Shown here piece after piece: positions 17,015 through 24,826 of a DNA stretch of 64,000 nucleotides. The position numbers and the translations under genes were made by a program. The stretch is from Paenibacillus sinopodophylli (GTDB taxonomy: Bacteria; Bacillota; Bacilli; Paenibacillales; Paenibacillaceae). Location: positions 2,215,135 through 2,279,134 of the forward strand of contig NZ_VDBO01000001.1 of the NCBI RefSeq assembly GCF_005930355.1, in the 5' to 3' direction. The notes beneath the pieces are model-generated. The model was not told the DNA's origin. It ran no database searches and saw nothing but the letters and a program-made list of their open reading frames with translations. The stretch's first letter is position 1; every line of letters starts with the position of its first letter.

Positions 17015-17045
17015 GTCAGCCACTCCTTCTATATACATAAAAAAA

Positions 17046-17074
17046 GAGGTGACCCTTGTGAAAAAGGACACCTC
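17046..17074 (-). terminator. Terminator downstream of the metallophosphoesterase gene
   Basis: GAGGTGACCCTT (17046-17057) pairs with AAGGACACCTC (17064-17074), with one mismatch and a wobble. On the minus strand it is followed by seven T residues. Confidence 0.75.
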
Positions 17075-17219
17075 CGTTTGTACGGTCGCGTGAGTATATA
17101 AATAATAAAAATCCCTAAATCGGATAATCATAGTGATTTACTTGGTTATATCAGAATCTTAGCAACATCATGCAGCTTTGTCAATGCTAATCTTAAAGCT
17201 AATCCTAAAGCCAAATGCG

Positions 17220-17972
17220 TTACAGCTCATGAATTGTCAATTCACTTCTAACCATAAAGCGTGCATTGACCCCAGCCTGCCCTATTCCTTTGGATATATA
17301 GTAGGTTCCATTCTCGTCGTGATGAAGCCCTTTATATATCCCTTTCGCTGTGAGCGGCCCTTTGGGCTTAAAGGTGAAGAAGAAAGGCACATTCAGCTGT
17401 TTTCCATGTAAATGACCTGCCATTAAGTAGTTGTATGGACGCTTCATTCGAAGCACCACGTTTGGATCATGGGTGATAACGACGATGGGCTTCGAATCAT
17501 CTACAAACTGAAACGCTTTATTGATTTTACTGTGTCCCGTTCCGTAATCATCAATCCCAACCAAATAGAAGCTTTCTTCTAATACAGCTTCATTCCGTAA
17601 CAGCTTAATTCCGTAAGCATCGAATAATCGAAGCAGCTTCTGCAGGTGAGGCAGTTCATAATCATGATTTCCTAATACGGCATATATCGGTATGCCACTT
17701 CTCGCAAACGCTTCGAAATAGTGGGCTGCACGTGTCAAATATCGTTCCTTATACGTATAATCTCCTGTCAGAAATAGATAGTCAGGACGATTCTCCTCAA
17801 TGACTTTGCTAATACGGCTGACAGGTATACGCAATCTATCAAAGTGAAGATCGCTTATTTGCAAAATCTTCTTATTTAAGCCAATCGGCTGTTTAATCCT
17901 CTCTAACTTTAACCATTGGGTCGGGAAAACAAATAATAAATACAGAATAACGACACCTGCGGGTATTAGCAT
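17220..17972 (-). CDS. Membrane-anchored metallophosphoesterase (YkuE/YaeI-like); 5' end frameshifted at a G tract
   Basis: 250 residues in the intact frame. The calcineurin-like metallophosphatase ligands are all present: ISDLHFD, TGDYT, GNHDYE, ITHDP and MAGHLHG. The N-terminus is a hydrophobic anchor (LIPAGVVILYLLFVFPTQWL). ATG 17972 has no normal ribosome binding site. In contrast, ATG 18015 (MSEKK) has AAAGGTGA five bases upstream, but its frame crosses a run of ten G (minus strand, 17990-17999) and ends 29 codons after the run. Removing one G would join MSEKKRGGEIVLIY to the intact protein. The likely role is cleavage of a phosphoester at the membrane, as in UDP-diacylglucosamine pyrophosphatase-like enzymes; the substrate is unproven. 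Confidence 0.85.
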   Translation of the reverse strand: MLIPAGVVILYLLFVFPTQWLKLERIKQPIGLNKKILQISDLHFDRLRIPVSRISKVIEENRPDYLFLTGDYTYKERYLTRAAHYFEAFARSGIPIYAVLGNHDYELPHLQKLLRLFDAYGIKLLRNEAVLEESFYLVGIDDYGTGHSKINKAFQFVDDSKPIVVITHDPNVVLRMKRPYNYLMAGHLHGKQLNVPFFFTFKPKGPLTAKGIYKGLHHDENGTYYISKGIGQAGVNARFMVRSELTIHEL

Positions 17973-17989
17973 ATAGATCAGAACGATCT

Positions 17990-18006
17990 CCCCCCCCCCT
18001 TTTTTT
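17990..18006 (-). repeat. Homopolymer tract A7-G10 inside the true 5' coding region
   Basis: The plus strand reads ten C followed by seven T. On the coding strand this is A7 then G10, directly after ATGTCGGAG. G9 gives a continuous reading frame; G10 as given does not. It is a slippage-prone site, or an assembly length error. Confidence 0.85.
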
Positions 18007-18158
18007 CTCCGACATCTACGTCACCTTTACGCTCTAGTATATTAAACTAAATAACGAATCTCAACTGCTCTCAAGAGAGATGGCCAGCTGGCATAAGCGA
18101 TCCTCGATCTATTAATCCCCTCTCTTTCTACAAAAAACACACTTTTCAAATTAACTTG

Positions 18159-18188
18159 TTGACAACGAATCAGCAGAGATGCTAATCT
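18159..18188 (+). promoter_or_regulatory. Predicted sigma-A promoter of the lasso peptide operon
   Basis: TTGACA at 18159-18164, 18-base spacer, TAATCT at 18183-18188. The palindrome at 18197-18212 begins eight bases after the -10 and would cover the transcription start. The leader to the first gene is about 195 bases. Confidence 0.7.
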
Positions 18189-18196
18189 AATCACAA

Positions 18197-18212
18197 GTTC
18201 TTTATAAAGAAC
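18197..18212. promoter_or_regulatory. SinR-type operator, perfect palindrome, lasso promoter
   Basis: GTTCTTTATAAAGAAC, a perfect 16-bp palindrome made of two facing GTTCTTT half-sites, placed just after the -10 of the lasso promoter. This is the clearest copy of the motif in the window. Confidence 0.75.
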
Positions 18213-18311
18213 AAAAATAAGAGAAGCGCCCTGCTAAATATGCCAAACCAGATCATGCCCGCCCTTATGTATTCTCTTTATGAATAACATTTACTTCAAC
18301 CACACATGGAT

Positions 18312-18327
18312 GTTCTTTAATAAGAAC
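18312..18327. promoter_or_regulatory. Second SinR-type operator in the lasso leader
   Basis: GTTCTTTAATAAGAAC, 60 bases before the cyclase start codon. A weaker related sequence (ATTCTCTTTATGAATAAC) lies at 18271-18288. Two or three sites in one leader suggest cooperative binding. Confidence 0.7.
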
Positions 18328-18387
18328 CTTCTATTCATCAAATACAGTTTCAACTGATTTTTGCTTAATCAATGACTGGAGGAAACA

Positions 18388-20325
18388 ATGAGCGCTATCG
18401 TCGGTATATGCCATCTCAATCATGAACCTATCGCTCCAGAGCTGGGTATTGCACTGCTTCAGCAATTGCAGAAATATCCCGCTGATCATATTGATGCATG
18501 GCACAACGAGCAAGTATTTCTAGGCTGCCATGCCCAATGGATTACTCCTGAATCCGTAGGAGAAAGCATGCCCTATCATGATCCCTCAAGCGGTCTTACC
18601 ATTACCGCTGATGCCATTATAGACAATCGCTCAGAATTATTTGAGAAATTGCAAGTTCCTCCGGCTAACCGCAAAGAAATAACGGATAGCGCGTTAATTT
18701 TACTCTCTTATAAGAAGTGGGGCAATGATGCTCCTAAGCACTTAATCGGTGATTTCGCATTTGTCATATGGGATGAGCATAATCGCTCCTTGTTTGGAGC
18801 CAGAGACTTCTCGGGTAGCCGCACCTTGTATTACGCCCGAACGAAAGAGTTGTTCGCATTTTCCACTCTTATAAAGCCGCTGTTATCCATTCCGGGCTTA
18901 AACAAACAGTTGAATGAGCAATGGATGTCCGAATTTCTAGCGATTCCGATTACGACAGAGGCTGTAGATCTCTTTACGACTGTATATAAGCATATTGGCC
19001 AGATCCCGCCTTCACATACGATTACGGTTTGTAATGGCGAGCTGAAGTTCTCGCGCTATTCGACATTTACCTATCATACTAAACTAAAACTGAAATCCAA
19101 CGAGGACTATGAGGAAGCTTTCCGTGACGTTTTCCAATCAGCAGTTTCATCACGGCTTCGCACACACCGCCCAGTTGGTGCGAATCTAAGCGGCGGGCTC
19201 GATTCAGGATCCGTCGTAAGCTTTGCAGCCAAGGCGCTGCGTGAGCAAAACAAGCGATTGCATACGTTCAGCTATGTGCCCCTCGAGGATTTCCATGATT
19301 GGACGCCCAAGAGCCGTATTGCAAATGAACGCCACAATATTCAATCGACAGTCGATCACGTTGGCAATATTCATGAGCAATATTTGAACTTTCCCGATCA
19401 GAACTCATTTACAGAAATTGATGAATGGCTTGAGATTATGGAAACACCTTATAAGTTTTATGAAAACTCGTATTGGGTCAAAGGTATTTATCAGCAAGCA
19501 AATGCCCTTAACCTTGGCGTCTTGCTCACTGGGAGCCGCGGCAACTGGACCATTTCTTGGGGACCAGCCCTCGATTACCAAGCAAGCCTGCTGCGAAAGC
19601 TGAAGTGGGTACAGCTTGCCAAGGAGTCCAGACTTTATAGCAAAGAGCTTGGCATCAAGCAATCGCGGATTTGGCCAATTCTGGGCAAAAAAGCTTTCCC
19701 CGCAATGGCGAAGCTGATGTCTCGGAATAGCGAACCTGAGTTACCCGACCTAATCAATCCGGAATTCGCTCGCAAAACGAATGTCTATGAGCGGCTGCAG
19801 CAGCATGGCTATGATTTCTGGGGCAACCCCTTCCAAGATGTGTACGAGGTAAGGAAGAAGCAATTCGAAATGCTCTATTATTGGAACATTACAGGTACTG
19901 TCGGCTGCAAGCAATCGCTGAAGTATGCCGTTTGGGAACGTGATGCTACGAATGATCTGCGTGTCATCCGATTTTGTCTGTCAGTACCTGAGGAGCAGTT
20001 CGTACAGAACGGCTTCGATCGCTCTCTCATTCGGCGCTCTACCAAAAACTATTTGCCAGAAGACATCAGACTTAATCAGAAGGTACGCGGTATACAAGGC
20101 GCCGATGGACTACATCGGATGCTTCCTTCTTGGGACGTTCTGATTGATGAATTGAGACAAGTGGTAAGCGACCCTCTCGTATCCAACTACCTCAATATCG
20201 TAGAGCTTAAAAAGGCGCTGCTTGCCATTGAGAAAAATCCGCGTCCTGAACAGGTTTTCGAGACTGACTTTCGAATATTGATGCGCAGTCTCATTTTTCG
20301 CCGCTTTATTAAAAAACATGCTTGA
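18388..20325 (+). CDS. Lasso peptide macrolactam synthetase (asparagine synthetase B-like, C protein)
   Basis: 645 residues, with a glutaminase-like N-terminal domain and an ATP-pyrophosphatase domain (SGGLDSGS at residues 268-275). The N-terminus reads MSAIVGI, so the nucleophilic Cys2 of true asparagine synthetases is absent. This is usual for lasso cyclases, which adenylate the Asp/Glu side chain of the precursor and close the ring on its N-terminal amine without using glutamine. The start has GGAGG upstream. It is the first gene of a six-gene operon and is followed 15 bp later by the precursor. The neighbours make the lasso assignment firm. Confidence 0.93.
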   Translation: MSAIVGICHLNHEPIAPELGIALLQQLQKYPADHIDAWHNEQVFLGCHAQWITPESVGESMPYHDPSSGLTITADAIIDNRSELFEKLQVPPANRKEITDSALILLSYKKWGNDAPKHLIGDFAFVIWDEHNRSLFGARDFSGSRTLYYARTKELFAFSTLIKPLLSIPGLNKQLNEQWMSEFLAIPITTEAVDLFTTVYKHIGQIPPSHTITVCNGELKFSRYSTFTYHTKLKLKSNEDYEEAFRDVFQSAVSSRLRTHRPVGANLSGGLDSGSVVSFAAKALREQNKRLHTFSYVPLEDFHDWTPKSRIANERHNIQSTVDHVGNIHEQYLNFPDQNSFTEIDEWLEIMETPYKFYENSYWVKGIYQQANALNLGVLLTGSRGNWTISWGPALDYQASLLRKLKWVQLAKESRLYSKELGIKQSRIWPILGKKAFPAMAKLMSRNSEPELPDLINPEFARKTNVYERLQQHGYDFWGNPFQDVYEVRKKQFEMLYYWNITGTVGCKQSLKYAVWERDATNDLRVIRFCLSVPEEQFVQNGFDRSLIRRSTKNYLPEDIRLNQKVRGIQGADGLHRMLPSWDVLIDELRQVVSDPLVSNYLNIVELKKALLAIEKNPRPEQVFETDFRILMRSLIFRRFIKKHA

Positions 20326-20340
20326 AGGGAGGTGATTTCT

Positions 20341-20478
20341 ATGCAAAATCAAGTAAAAAAATCGTGGCAACAACCTGCTTTGGAAGTGCTTAATGTCAAT
20401 ATGACTATGGCTGGACCAGGGCTGAAAACTCCCGATGCCGTTCAACCCGATCCAACTGAAATTATCAACTTCAGCTAG
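20341..20478 (+). CDS. Paeninodin-like lasso peptide precursor
   Basis: 45 codons with the very strong ribosome binding site GGGAGGTGA five bases upstream. The leader contains the conserved YxxP-like recognition region (WQQPALEVLNV) and Thr at position -2 before the cut (MTM then AGPG). The predicted core has 22 residues, starts AGPGLKTPDAVQPDP and ends INFS. Ala1 would be linked to Asp9 (nine-residue ring), leaving a 13-residue tail. It shares AGPG, TPDA and QPDP with paeninodin as I remember it, and has the C-terminal Ser that the cluster kinase is expected to phosphorylate. Ring closure and cut site are inferred. Confidence 0.93.
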   Translation: MQNQVKKSWQQPALEVLNVNMTMAGPGLKTPDAVQPDPTEIINFS

Positions 20479-20511
20479 CTCCAAGTCCATACGTTTCCCA
20501 TACTTAGCATT

Positions 20512-20543
20512 CAGGTGCCTATATCTTTCCTTGTAGGCACCTG
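20512..20543 (+). other. Stem-loop between precursor and kinase genes
   Basis: CAGGTGCCTA (20512-20521) pairs perfectly with TAGGCACCTG (20534-20543). No T-run follows (the next bases are CCCCCC), so it is more likely an mRNA-stabilising or processing hairpin, or a leaky terminator, that raises precursor over enzyme levels. Confidence 0.7.
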
Positions 20544-20579
20544 CCCCCCAATATCGCATCATGATCCGGAGTGATACCC

Positions 20580-21509
20580 TTGATTAATACGATAAACATG
20601 AACAGCTACTTTTCCTTTGGTTTCCGAATCGACAGCTATCTACCACTGCCTGAGCTCCCGCCGCTTACTCAGCCTCATACAAGCGCCGAGAATACTGTCC
20701 ACATAACGCGGATGGATCTTACGCTGCAATGGAGCTCCGTGGTCTCAGACAATGAATACTTCGCAGTTGAAAATAATCAAGTGCTCATTCGGGTTCCTGA
20801 CACCGCCATATTCCTTATAAGCAATGGCGATAGCATTACCGTCTCTCCGTTTGAGGGCTTTAATGAAGATAAAATAAGATTGTACCTATTGGGCACCTGT
20901 ATGGGCGTTATTTTGTTGCAGAAAAGAATTCTCCCGCTGCATGGAAGCGCAATTGCGATTCATGGCAAAGCCTACGCCATTCTGGGCGAGTCCGGAGCCG
21001 GCAAATCAACGCTTGCCTCCACGCTGCTTCGTCAAGGCTTTCATCTATTAAGCGATGATCTCATACCGCTAACACTTAATGAGAATAACGTTCCGATTGT
21101 ATCACCTTCCTATCCACAGCAAAAAATGTGGCAGGAAACGATCGACCACCTCGGCATGAGCTCTGCTCGCCTCCAGCCATTGTTTGATCGGGAAACCAAA
21201 TTCACGGTTCCAGTGACGGCACAATTCTGCAGCCAGCCCTTGCCGCTATGCGGAATATTCGAGCTTGTGAAGACGGAAGGAGACACCTTGATTAAGCCTA
21301 TTCAAGGGCTAATCAGATTCCAAACGCTGCTCCGGCATACGTTCCGAAATTTCTTATTAGAGCATCTGCAATTGCGGAGCTGGCATTTCACGACTCTCTC
21401 GCGATTTGTGAGTCAGATCGATATGCACCAGCTGCAAAGATCCTCTTCGCACTTTAGCGCACATGAGCTTGCCGACTTATTAGTAAACACCTTACAGAAG
21501 GAGGAATAA
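20580..21509 (+). CDS. HPr-kinase-like lasso peptide kinase (K protein)
   Basis: About 309 residues if translation begins at TTG 20580, which has GGAG upstream; GTG 20571 overlaps that site. Walker A is GESGAGKST (near residue 136) and the downstream SDDLIPL resembles the metal-binding Asp pair of HPr kinase/phosphorylase. LPLHGSAIAI just before it is typical of this family. Related enzymes from paeninodin-type clusters phosphorylate the C-terminal Ser of the precursor; the precursor here ends in Ser. The gene lies between the precursor and RRE genes in the same operon. Confidence 0.88.
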   Translation: MINTINMNSYFSFGFRIDSYLPLPELPPLTQPHTSAENTVHITRMDLTLQWSSVVSDNEYFAVENNQVLIRVPDTAIFLISNGDSITVSPFEGFNEDKIRLYLLGTCMGVILLQKRILPLHGSAIAIHGKAYAILGESGAGKSTLASTLLRQGFHLLSDDLIPLTLNENNVPIVSPSYPQQKMWQETIDHLGMSSARLQPLFDRETKFTVPVTAQFCSQPLPLCGIFELVKTEGDTLIKPIQGLIRFQTLLRHTFRNFLLEHLQLRSWHFTTLSRFVSQIDMHQLQRSSSHFSAHELADLLVNTLQKEE

Positions 21510-21513
21510 TGAA

Positions 21514-21813
21514 ATGCTTCATACTGAAACGATCCAATTATCAGATCTTATTATGTCATGCGAGCAAAACATCGTAAGCGATATGGGCGGTGAGAAGGTC
21601 ATGCTCAGCATACGCAACGGCAACTATTACAATCTAGGGACAACTGGCGGACGAATTTGGGATCTTCTGTCTGAGAATATATCGGCGCAGCAAATCGTTG
21701 AGCAGCTATTATCTGAATATGATGTTGATCAGAGGGAATGTGAGCAGCAGGTTATTTCGTTTTTGGAGCAAATGAGGAAAGAAGGTCTCGTGCTTGTTGC
21801 TGAAAAAACTTAA
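21514..21813 (+). CDS. Lasso leader-binding RRE protein (PqqD-like, B1)
   Basis: 99 residues with the PqqD/RRE fold pattern: MLSIRNGNYYNLGTTGGRIWDLLSE, then QQIVEQLLSEYDVDQRECEQQVISFLEQMRKEGLV. RRE proteins bind the precursor leader and deliver it to the protease and cyclase. GGAGG lies upstream and the gene starts five bases after the kinase stop. It overlaps the start of the protease gene by 20 bases, so the two halves of the split B protein are translationally coupled. Confidence 0.92.
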   Translation: MLHTETIQLSDLIMSCEQNIVSDMGGEKVMLSIRNGNYYNLGTTGGRIWDLLSENISAQQIVEQLLSEYDVDQRECEQQVISFLEQMRKEGLVLVAEKT

Positions 21814-22243
21814 GCTCATAGCCGTGCTAGACAAGCGCACCTTCCTCTTGTTTGGTGAGTCTTATCTCTACTTGGCATGGGCACGCCTGCTTATGCTTCG
21901 GCCATTCTCAAAAATCGCACCGTTGCTTGGAGCTAAAACGGAAGAAACGACCCTCCACGCCGGGAAAGAGGATCTGCGCGAGTTGAAGCGTATCTCTCAA
22001 GCGGTGAGCATCGTGAGCCGCTATACGTTCTGGGACAGCAAATGCCTTGTAAAGGCGATCGCCGGCTCAAAAATGCTAGAGAGAAGAAAGCTAGACAGTA
22101 CGCTTTATCTAGGTACAGCTAAAGATGAAGAGGGCAAATTAATTGCACATGCCTGGCTGCGCAGCGGTCCTTTATTTATAACAGGTGCCGATGTTATGGA
22201 GCAATTCATTATCGTCCAAAAATTCGCTAAAAAAGCAAGCTGA
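21794..22243 (+). CDS. Lasso leader peptidase (transglutaminase-like B2)
   Basis: 149 residues starting at TTG 21794 with AAGAAGG eight bases upstream. The catalytic Cys is in WDSKCLVKAIA (Cys84), the His in AHAWLRSG (His119), and Asp133 in ITGAD may complete the triad. This is the Transglut_core3 pattern of lasso B2 proteases, which cut the leader after the residue following the conserved Thr. It overlaps the RRE gene and precedes the exporter. Confidence 0.92.
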   Translation: MLLKKLKLIAVLDKRTFLLFGESYLYLAWARLLMLRPFSKIAPLLGAKTEETTLHAGKEDLRELKRISQAVSIVSRYTFWDSKCLVKAIAGSKMLERRKLDSTLYLGTAKDEEGKLIAHAWLRSGPLFITGADVMEQFIIVQKFAKKAS

Positions 22244-22310
22244 GCCTTCTCCTCGCAATCAGATGGAGTAAGCGTTGCTTGCTATCTGCAGTTCCCGAAA
22301 GGAGAAGAAA

Positions 22311-24107
22311 ATGAATTCTATCTTATATTTCATGAAGCGATTGCATCGTTTCTCGGGGGCAGCACTATCCATTAACCTTCTCGGAATGACCGTCTCCAGC
22401 TTTCTCGAAAGTATCGGCATCCTCCTATTAATTCCTATGCTGAGCCTGATCGGCATCATCAACCTCGACGTTCAGAACAGCTATTTCTCCAGCCTGTCTA
22501 CTTATATGCAGAAGCTCTCCCCCACGCTGTCCTTATCCATTATTCTTGGAGTCTATATCACGATCGTGCTCATCCAGAATCGCATTCAACAAAAGGTAAC
22601 GATTCGGAACGCCGAAATCCAACAACGTTATAGTCGCCATCTACGCCAGGAAACGTACCGAACGCTTCTGCAATCCAACTGGTCCTTTTTCATAAAAAAA
22701 AGATCATCGGATCTTATTAATCTGCTGACGATTGAACTCGCTCGTGTGCTCGGCGCCATCCATCTATTCCTGCAGTTGATTACCGCGCTTATCTTCACCG
22801 TGATTCAAATTGGAATCGCCTTCTGGTTGTCTCCAGTACTCACGCTGTTCGTGCTCGGCTGCGGTATTGTACTAGGCGTCTGCTCCAGAAAATTCATTAA
22901 GCAGGCTAAGCAGCTTGGGAATCAGACCTCACAATTGTCACAGAGCTATCTTGCTGGCATAACCGATCAACTAAATGGAATGAAGGATATCAAAAGCAAC
23001 ACGCTTGAAGCTTCTCGCTTACGCTGGCTGTCCGCTTTGACGAGGGGAATGATGGAGGAGCAGGTCGCCTATGTTCGGCTAAGAATGAACTCGCAGCTCG
23101 TCTATAAATTAACTTCCGCGGTGCTCATTTCATGCTTTATACTCATTTCATTCAAGCTATTCCAGTCACAAAGCATACAGTTGCTGACGATTACGGTTAT
23201 ATTCGCTCGATTATGGCCGCGCTTCACCAGCATCCAATCCACGTTGGAGCAGCTTTCATCGATGGTACCTGCTTGCAAAGCACTTATTCAACTTCAGAAT
23301 GAATGCCGAGCTTCAGATGAGCAGCTCGATCTAAATATGGAAACAACCGCCGCCTTGCGCATTGATCATGGAATTGAATGCCGCAATGTCAGCTTCCGAT
23401 ACAACCAAGATGAGTATGCCTGCACGCTGCATAACATAAACCTGTTCATTCCCTCTAACCAGATGACCGCCATAGCTGGTCCTTCTGGAGCGGGAAAAAG
23501 CACGCTGATCGATCTTATAATGGGCTTAATACAGCCTGAAGCTGGCCACATCTTAGTTGACGGCTTTCCTCTCGCCAGCCATCAGCTCGCTTCTTACCGC
23601 CATTCAATCAGCTACGTAGCGCAAGACCCATTCTTGTTCAATGCGAGCATAAGAGAAAATTTTTATATGGTCAAACCTGACGCGTCCGACACTGAAATGT
23701 GGGAGGCGCTGCAATTCGCATCCTCTGCCGACTTTGTTCATAAGCTGCCTGAAGGACTTGATACGGTTATCGGGGATCGCGGAATACGGCTATCTGGAGG
23801 CGAGCGTCAACGCATTGTCATTGCCCGTGCGATTATACGAAAACCGTCTATCCTTATTCTAGATGAAGCAACGAGTGCGCTGGATACGGACAATGAAAGA
23901 AAGATTCAAGAGGCGATCGAACGTTTGAAGGGGAAGATGACAATAATTGTCGTTGCTCATCGGTTGTCAACCATTAGGCAAGCTGATCAGGTTATCGTAT
24001 TGAATCAAGGAGCGGTAGTCGAGCAAGGGGAATTTCACCAGCTAGCAGCTGATTCGAATAGCCTGTTCGGAAGTCTGCTGCACAACCAGTCCGTGGCAAG
24101 TGCATAG
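22311..24107 (+). CDS. Lasso peptide ABC exporter (permease-ATPase fusion, D protein)
   Basis: 598 residues from ATG 22311 (MNSILYFMKRL), preceded by AAAGGAGAAG. The first 320 residues contain six membrane helices; the C-terminal ATPase has Walker A GPSGAGKST, signature LSGGERQRI, Walker B ILILDEATSALD and switch His in VAHRLSTIR. No peptidase C39 domain is present, so it exports an already matured peptide. In lasso systems it also gives self-immunity. It is the last gene of the operon. Confidence 0.9.
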   Translation: MNSILYFMKRLHRFSGAALSINLLGMTVSSFLESIGILLLIPMLSLIGIINLDVQNSYFSSLSTYMQKLSPTLSLSIILGVYITIVLIQNRIQQKVTIRNAEIQQRYSRHLRQETYRTLLQSNWSFFIKKRSSDLINLLTIELARVLGAIHLFLQLITALIFTVIQIGIAFWLSPVLTLFVLGCGIVLGVCSRKFIKQAKQLGNQTSQLSQSYLAGITDQLNGMKDIKSNTLEASRLRWLSALTRGMMEEQVAYVRLRMNSQLVYKLTSAVLISCFILISFKLFQSQSIQLLTITVIFARLWPRFTSIQSTLEQLSSMVPACKALIQLQNECRASDEQLDLNMETTAALRIDHGIECRNVSFRYNQDEYACTLHNINLFIPSNQMTAIAGPSGAGKSTLIDLIMGLIQPEAGHILVDGFPLASHQLASYRHSISYVAQDPFLFNASIRENFYMVKPDASDTEMWEALQFASSADFVHKLPEGLDTVIGDRGIRLSGGERQRIVIARAIIRKPSILILDEATSALDTDNERKIQEAIERLKGKMTIIVVAHRLSTIRQADQVIVLNQGAVVEQGEFHQLAADSNSLFGSLLHNQSVASA

Positions 24108-24143
24108 TCATGCAGCCTATTACAATGATAGCTATATAAAAAA

Positions 24144-24165
24144 GGCTTACCGCTGGAGGTAAGCC
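24144..24165 (-). terminator. Terminator, best oriented for minus-strand transcripts
   Basis: Stem GGCTTACC/GGTAAGCC with a six-base loop. On the minus strand it is followed by six T residues, while the plus side has only CTATTGCTT. It could end the sinI-like transcript after it has crossed the sinR-like gene, and act weakly for the lasso operon. Confidence 0.65.
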
Positions 24166-24323
24166 CTATTGCTTATTGTACGAGAATTTTAAATAATATG
24201 ATCGAATTAGAATGATAATCTCCACTATCATACCGATGTGGCGGCTAAAAAGCTTTCGCATTCCTTAATAATTCGTTATAATTAGTTCTAGTTTACAACG
24301 ATGCATTGACGGAGGAGTTTGTT

Positions 24324-24653
24324 ATGATCGGAGAACGCATAAAAGCACTGCGAAAGAGAAATGGCCTATCCTTAACTGAGCTTTCACAAAGAGCCGGTGT
24401 TGCGAAATCCTATCTAAGCTCCATTGAACGCGGCCTGCAACAAAACCCTTCCATCCAATTTCTCGAGAAAGTAGGAGTGGTGCTGAAGGTTCCCGTTGAA
24501 GAGTTTTTAAACAATGACCATTCCGAACACCAATCAGAGATCCTTGATCTTGAATGGGCCGATCTCGTAAGAGAAGCGATGGCCTCAGGCGTAAGTAAAG
24601 ATCAATTCAAGGAATTTCTGGAGTTCAATAAATGGAAGATTAAACGCGAATAA
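24324..24653 (+). CDS. SinR-like biofilm repressor
   Basis: About 109 residues from ATG 24324 (MIGERIKALRKRNG), with GGAGGAG six bases upstream. The first 65 residues are a Cro/C1-type helix-turn-helix (LSLTELSQRAGVAKSYLSSIERG) very close to SinR. The C-terminus LEWADLVREAMASGVSKDQFKEFLEF is the Sin dimerisation helix-hook that also pairs with SinI. In Bacillus SinR binds GTTCTYT sites and represses eps and other matrix operons. It faces a sinI-like gene 11 bp downstream on the other strand and lies next to the lasso operon with its SinR-type sites. Confidence 0.88.
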   Translation: MIGERIKALRKRNGLSLTELSQRAGVAKSYLSSIERGLQQNPSIQFLEKVGVVLKVPVEEFLNNDHSEHQSEILDLEWADLVREAMASGVSKDQFKEFLEFNKWKIKRE

Positions 24654-24664
24654 TCAGGCTTTGT

Positions 24665-24826
24665 CTATACAGCGGCTTCTTGAATATCGTCCTTACTGCT
24701 TTCCTTTAGGACGAGAAGCGCCTTCTGAACATCTTCCTTGCTGTAGCCTAATTGACGAGCCTTCATAATAAGTCTCGTCCATTCCATATCCAGGTCTTGA
24801 TTATGATCTGATTTCACAAGTGCCAT
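24665..24826 (-). CDS. SinI-like antirepressor
   Basis: 53 codons from ATG 24826. The protein has DLDMEWTRLIMKARQLGYSK followed by EDVQKALLVLKE, matching the SinI/SinR dimerisation motif LDxEWxxLxxxAxxxGxSxxDxxxxL. It has no DNA-binding domain, so it should act by sequestering a SinR-like repressor through heterodimer formation. A GGGGGA sequence lies about nine bases before the ATG. The gene is convergent with the sinR-like gene, and its transcript may continue antisense through that gene to the terminator at 24144-24165. Confidence 0.85.
   Translation of the reverse strand: MALVKSDHNQDLDMEWTRLIMKARQLGYSKEDVQKALLVLKESSKDDIQEAAV

Noticed and set aside
18388..20325. True asparagine synthetase
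   Set aside because: The Cys2 nucleophile is missing and the gene is followed by a lasso precursor, RRE, protease and exporter.
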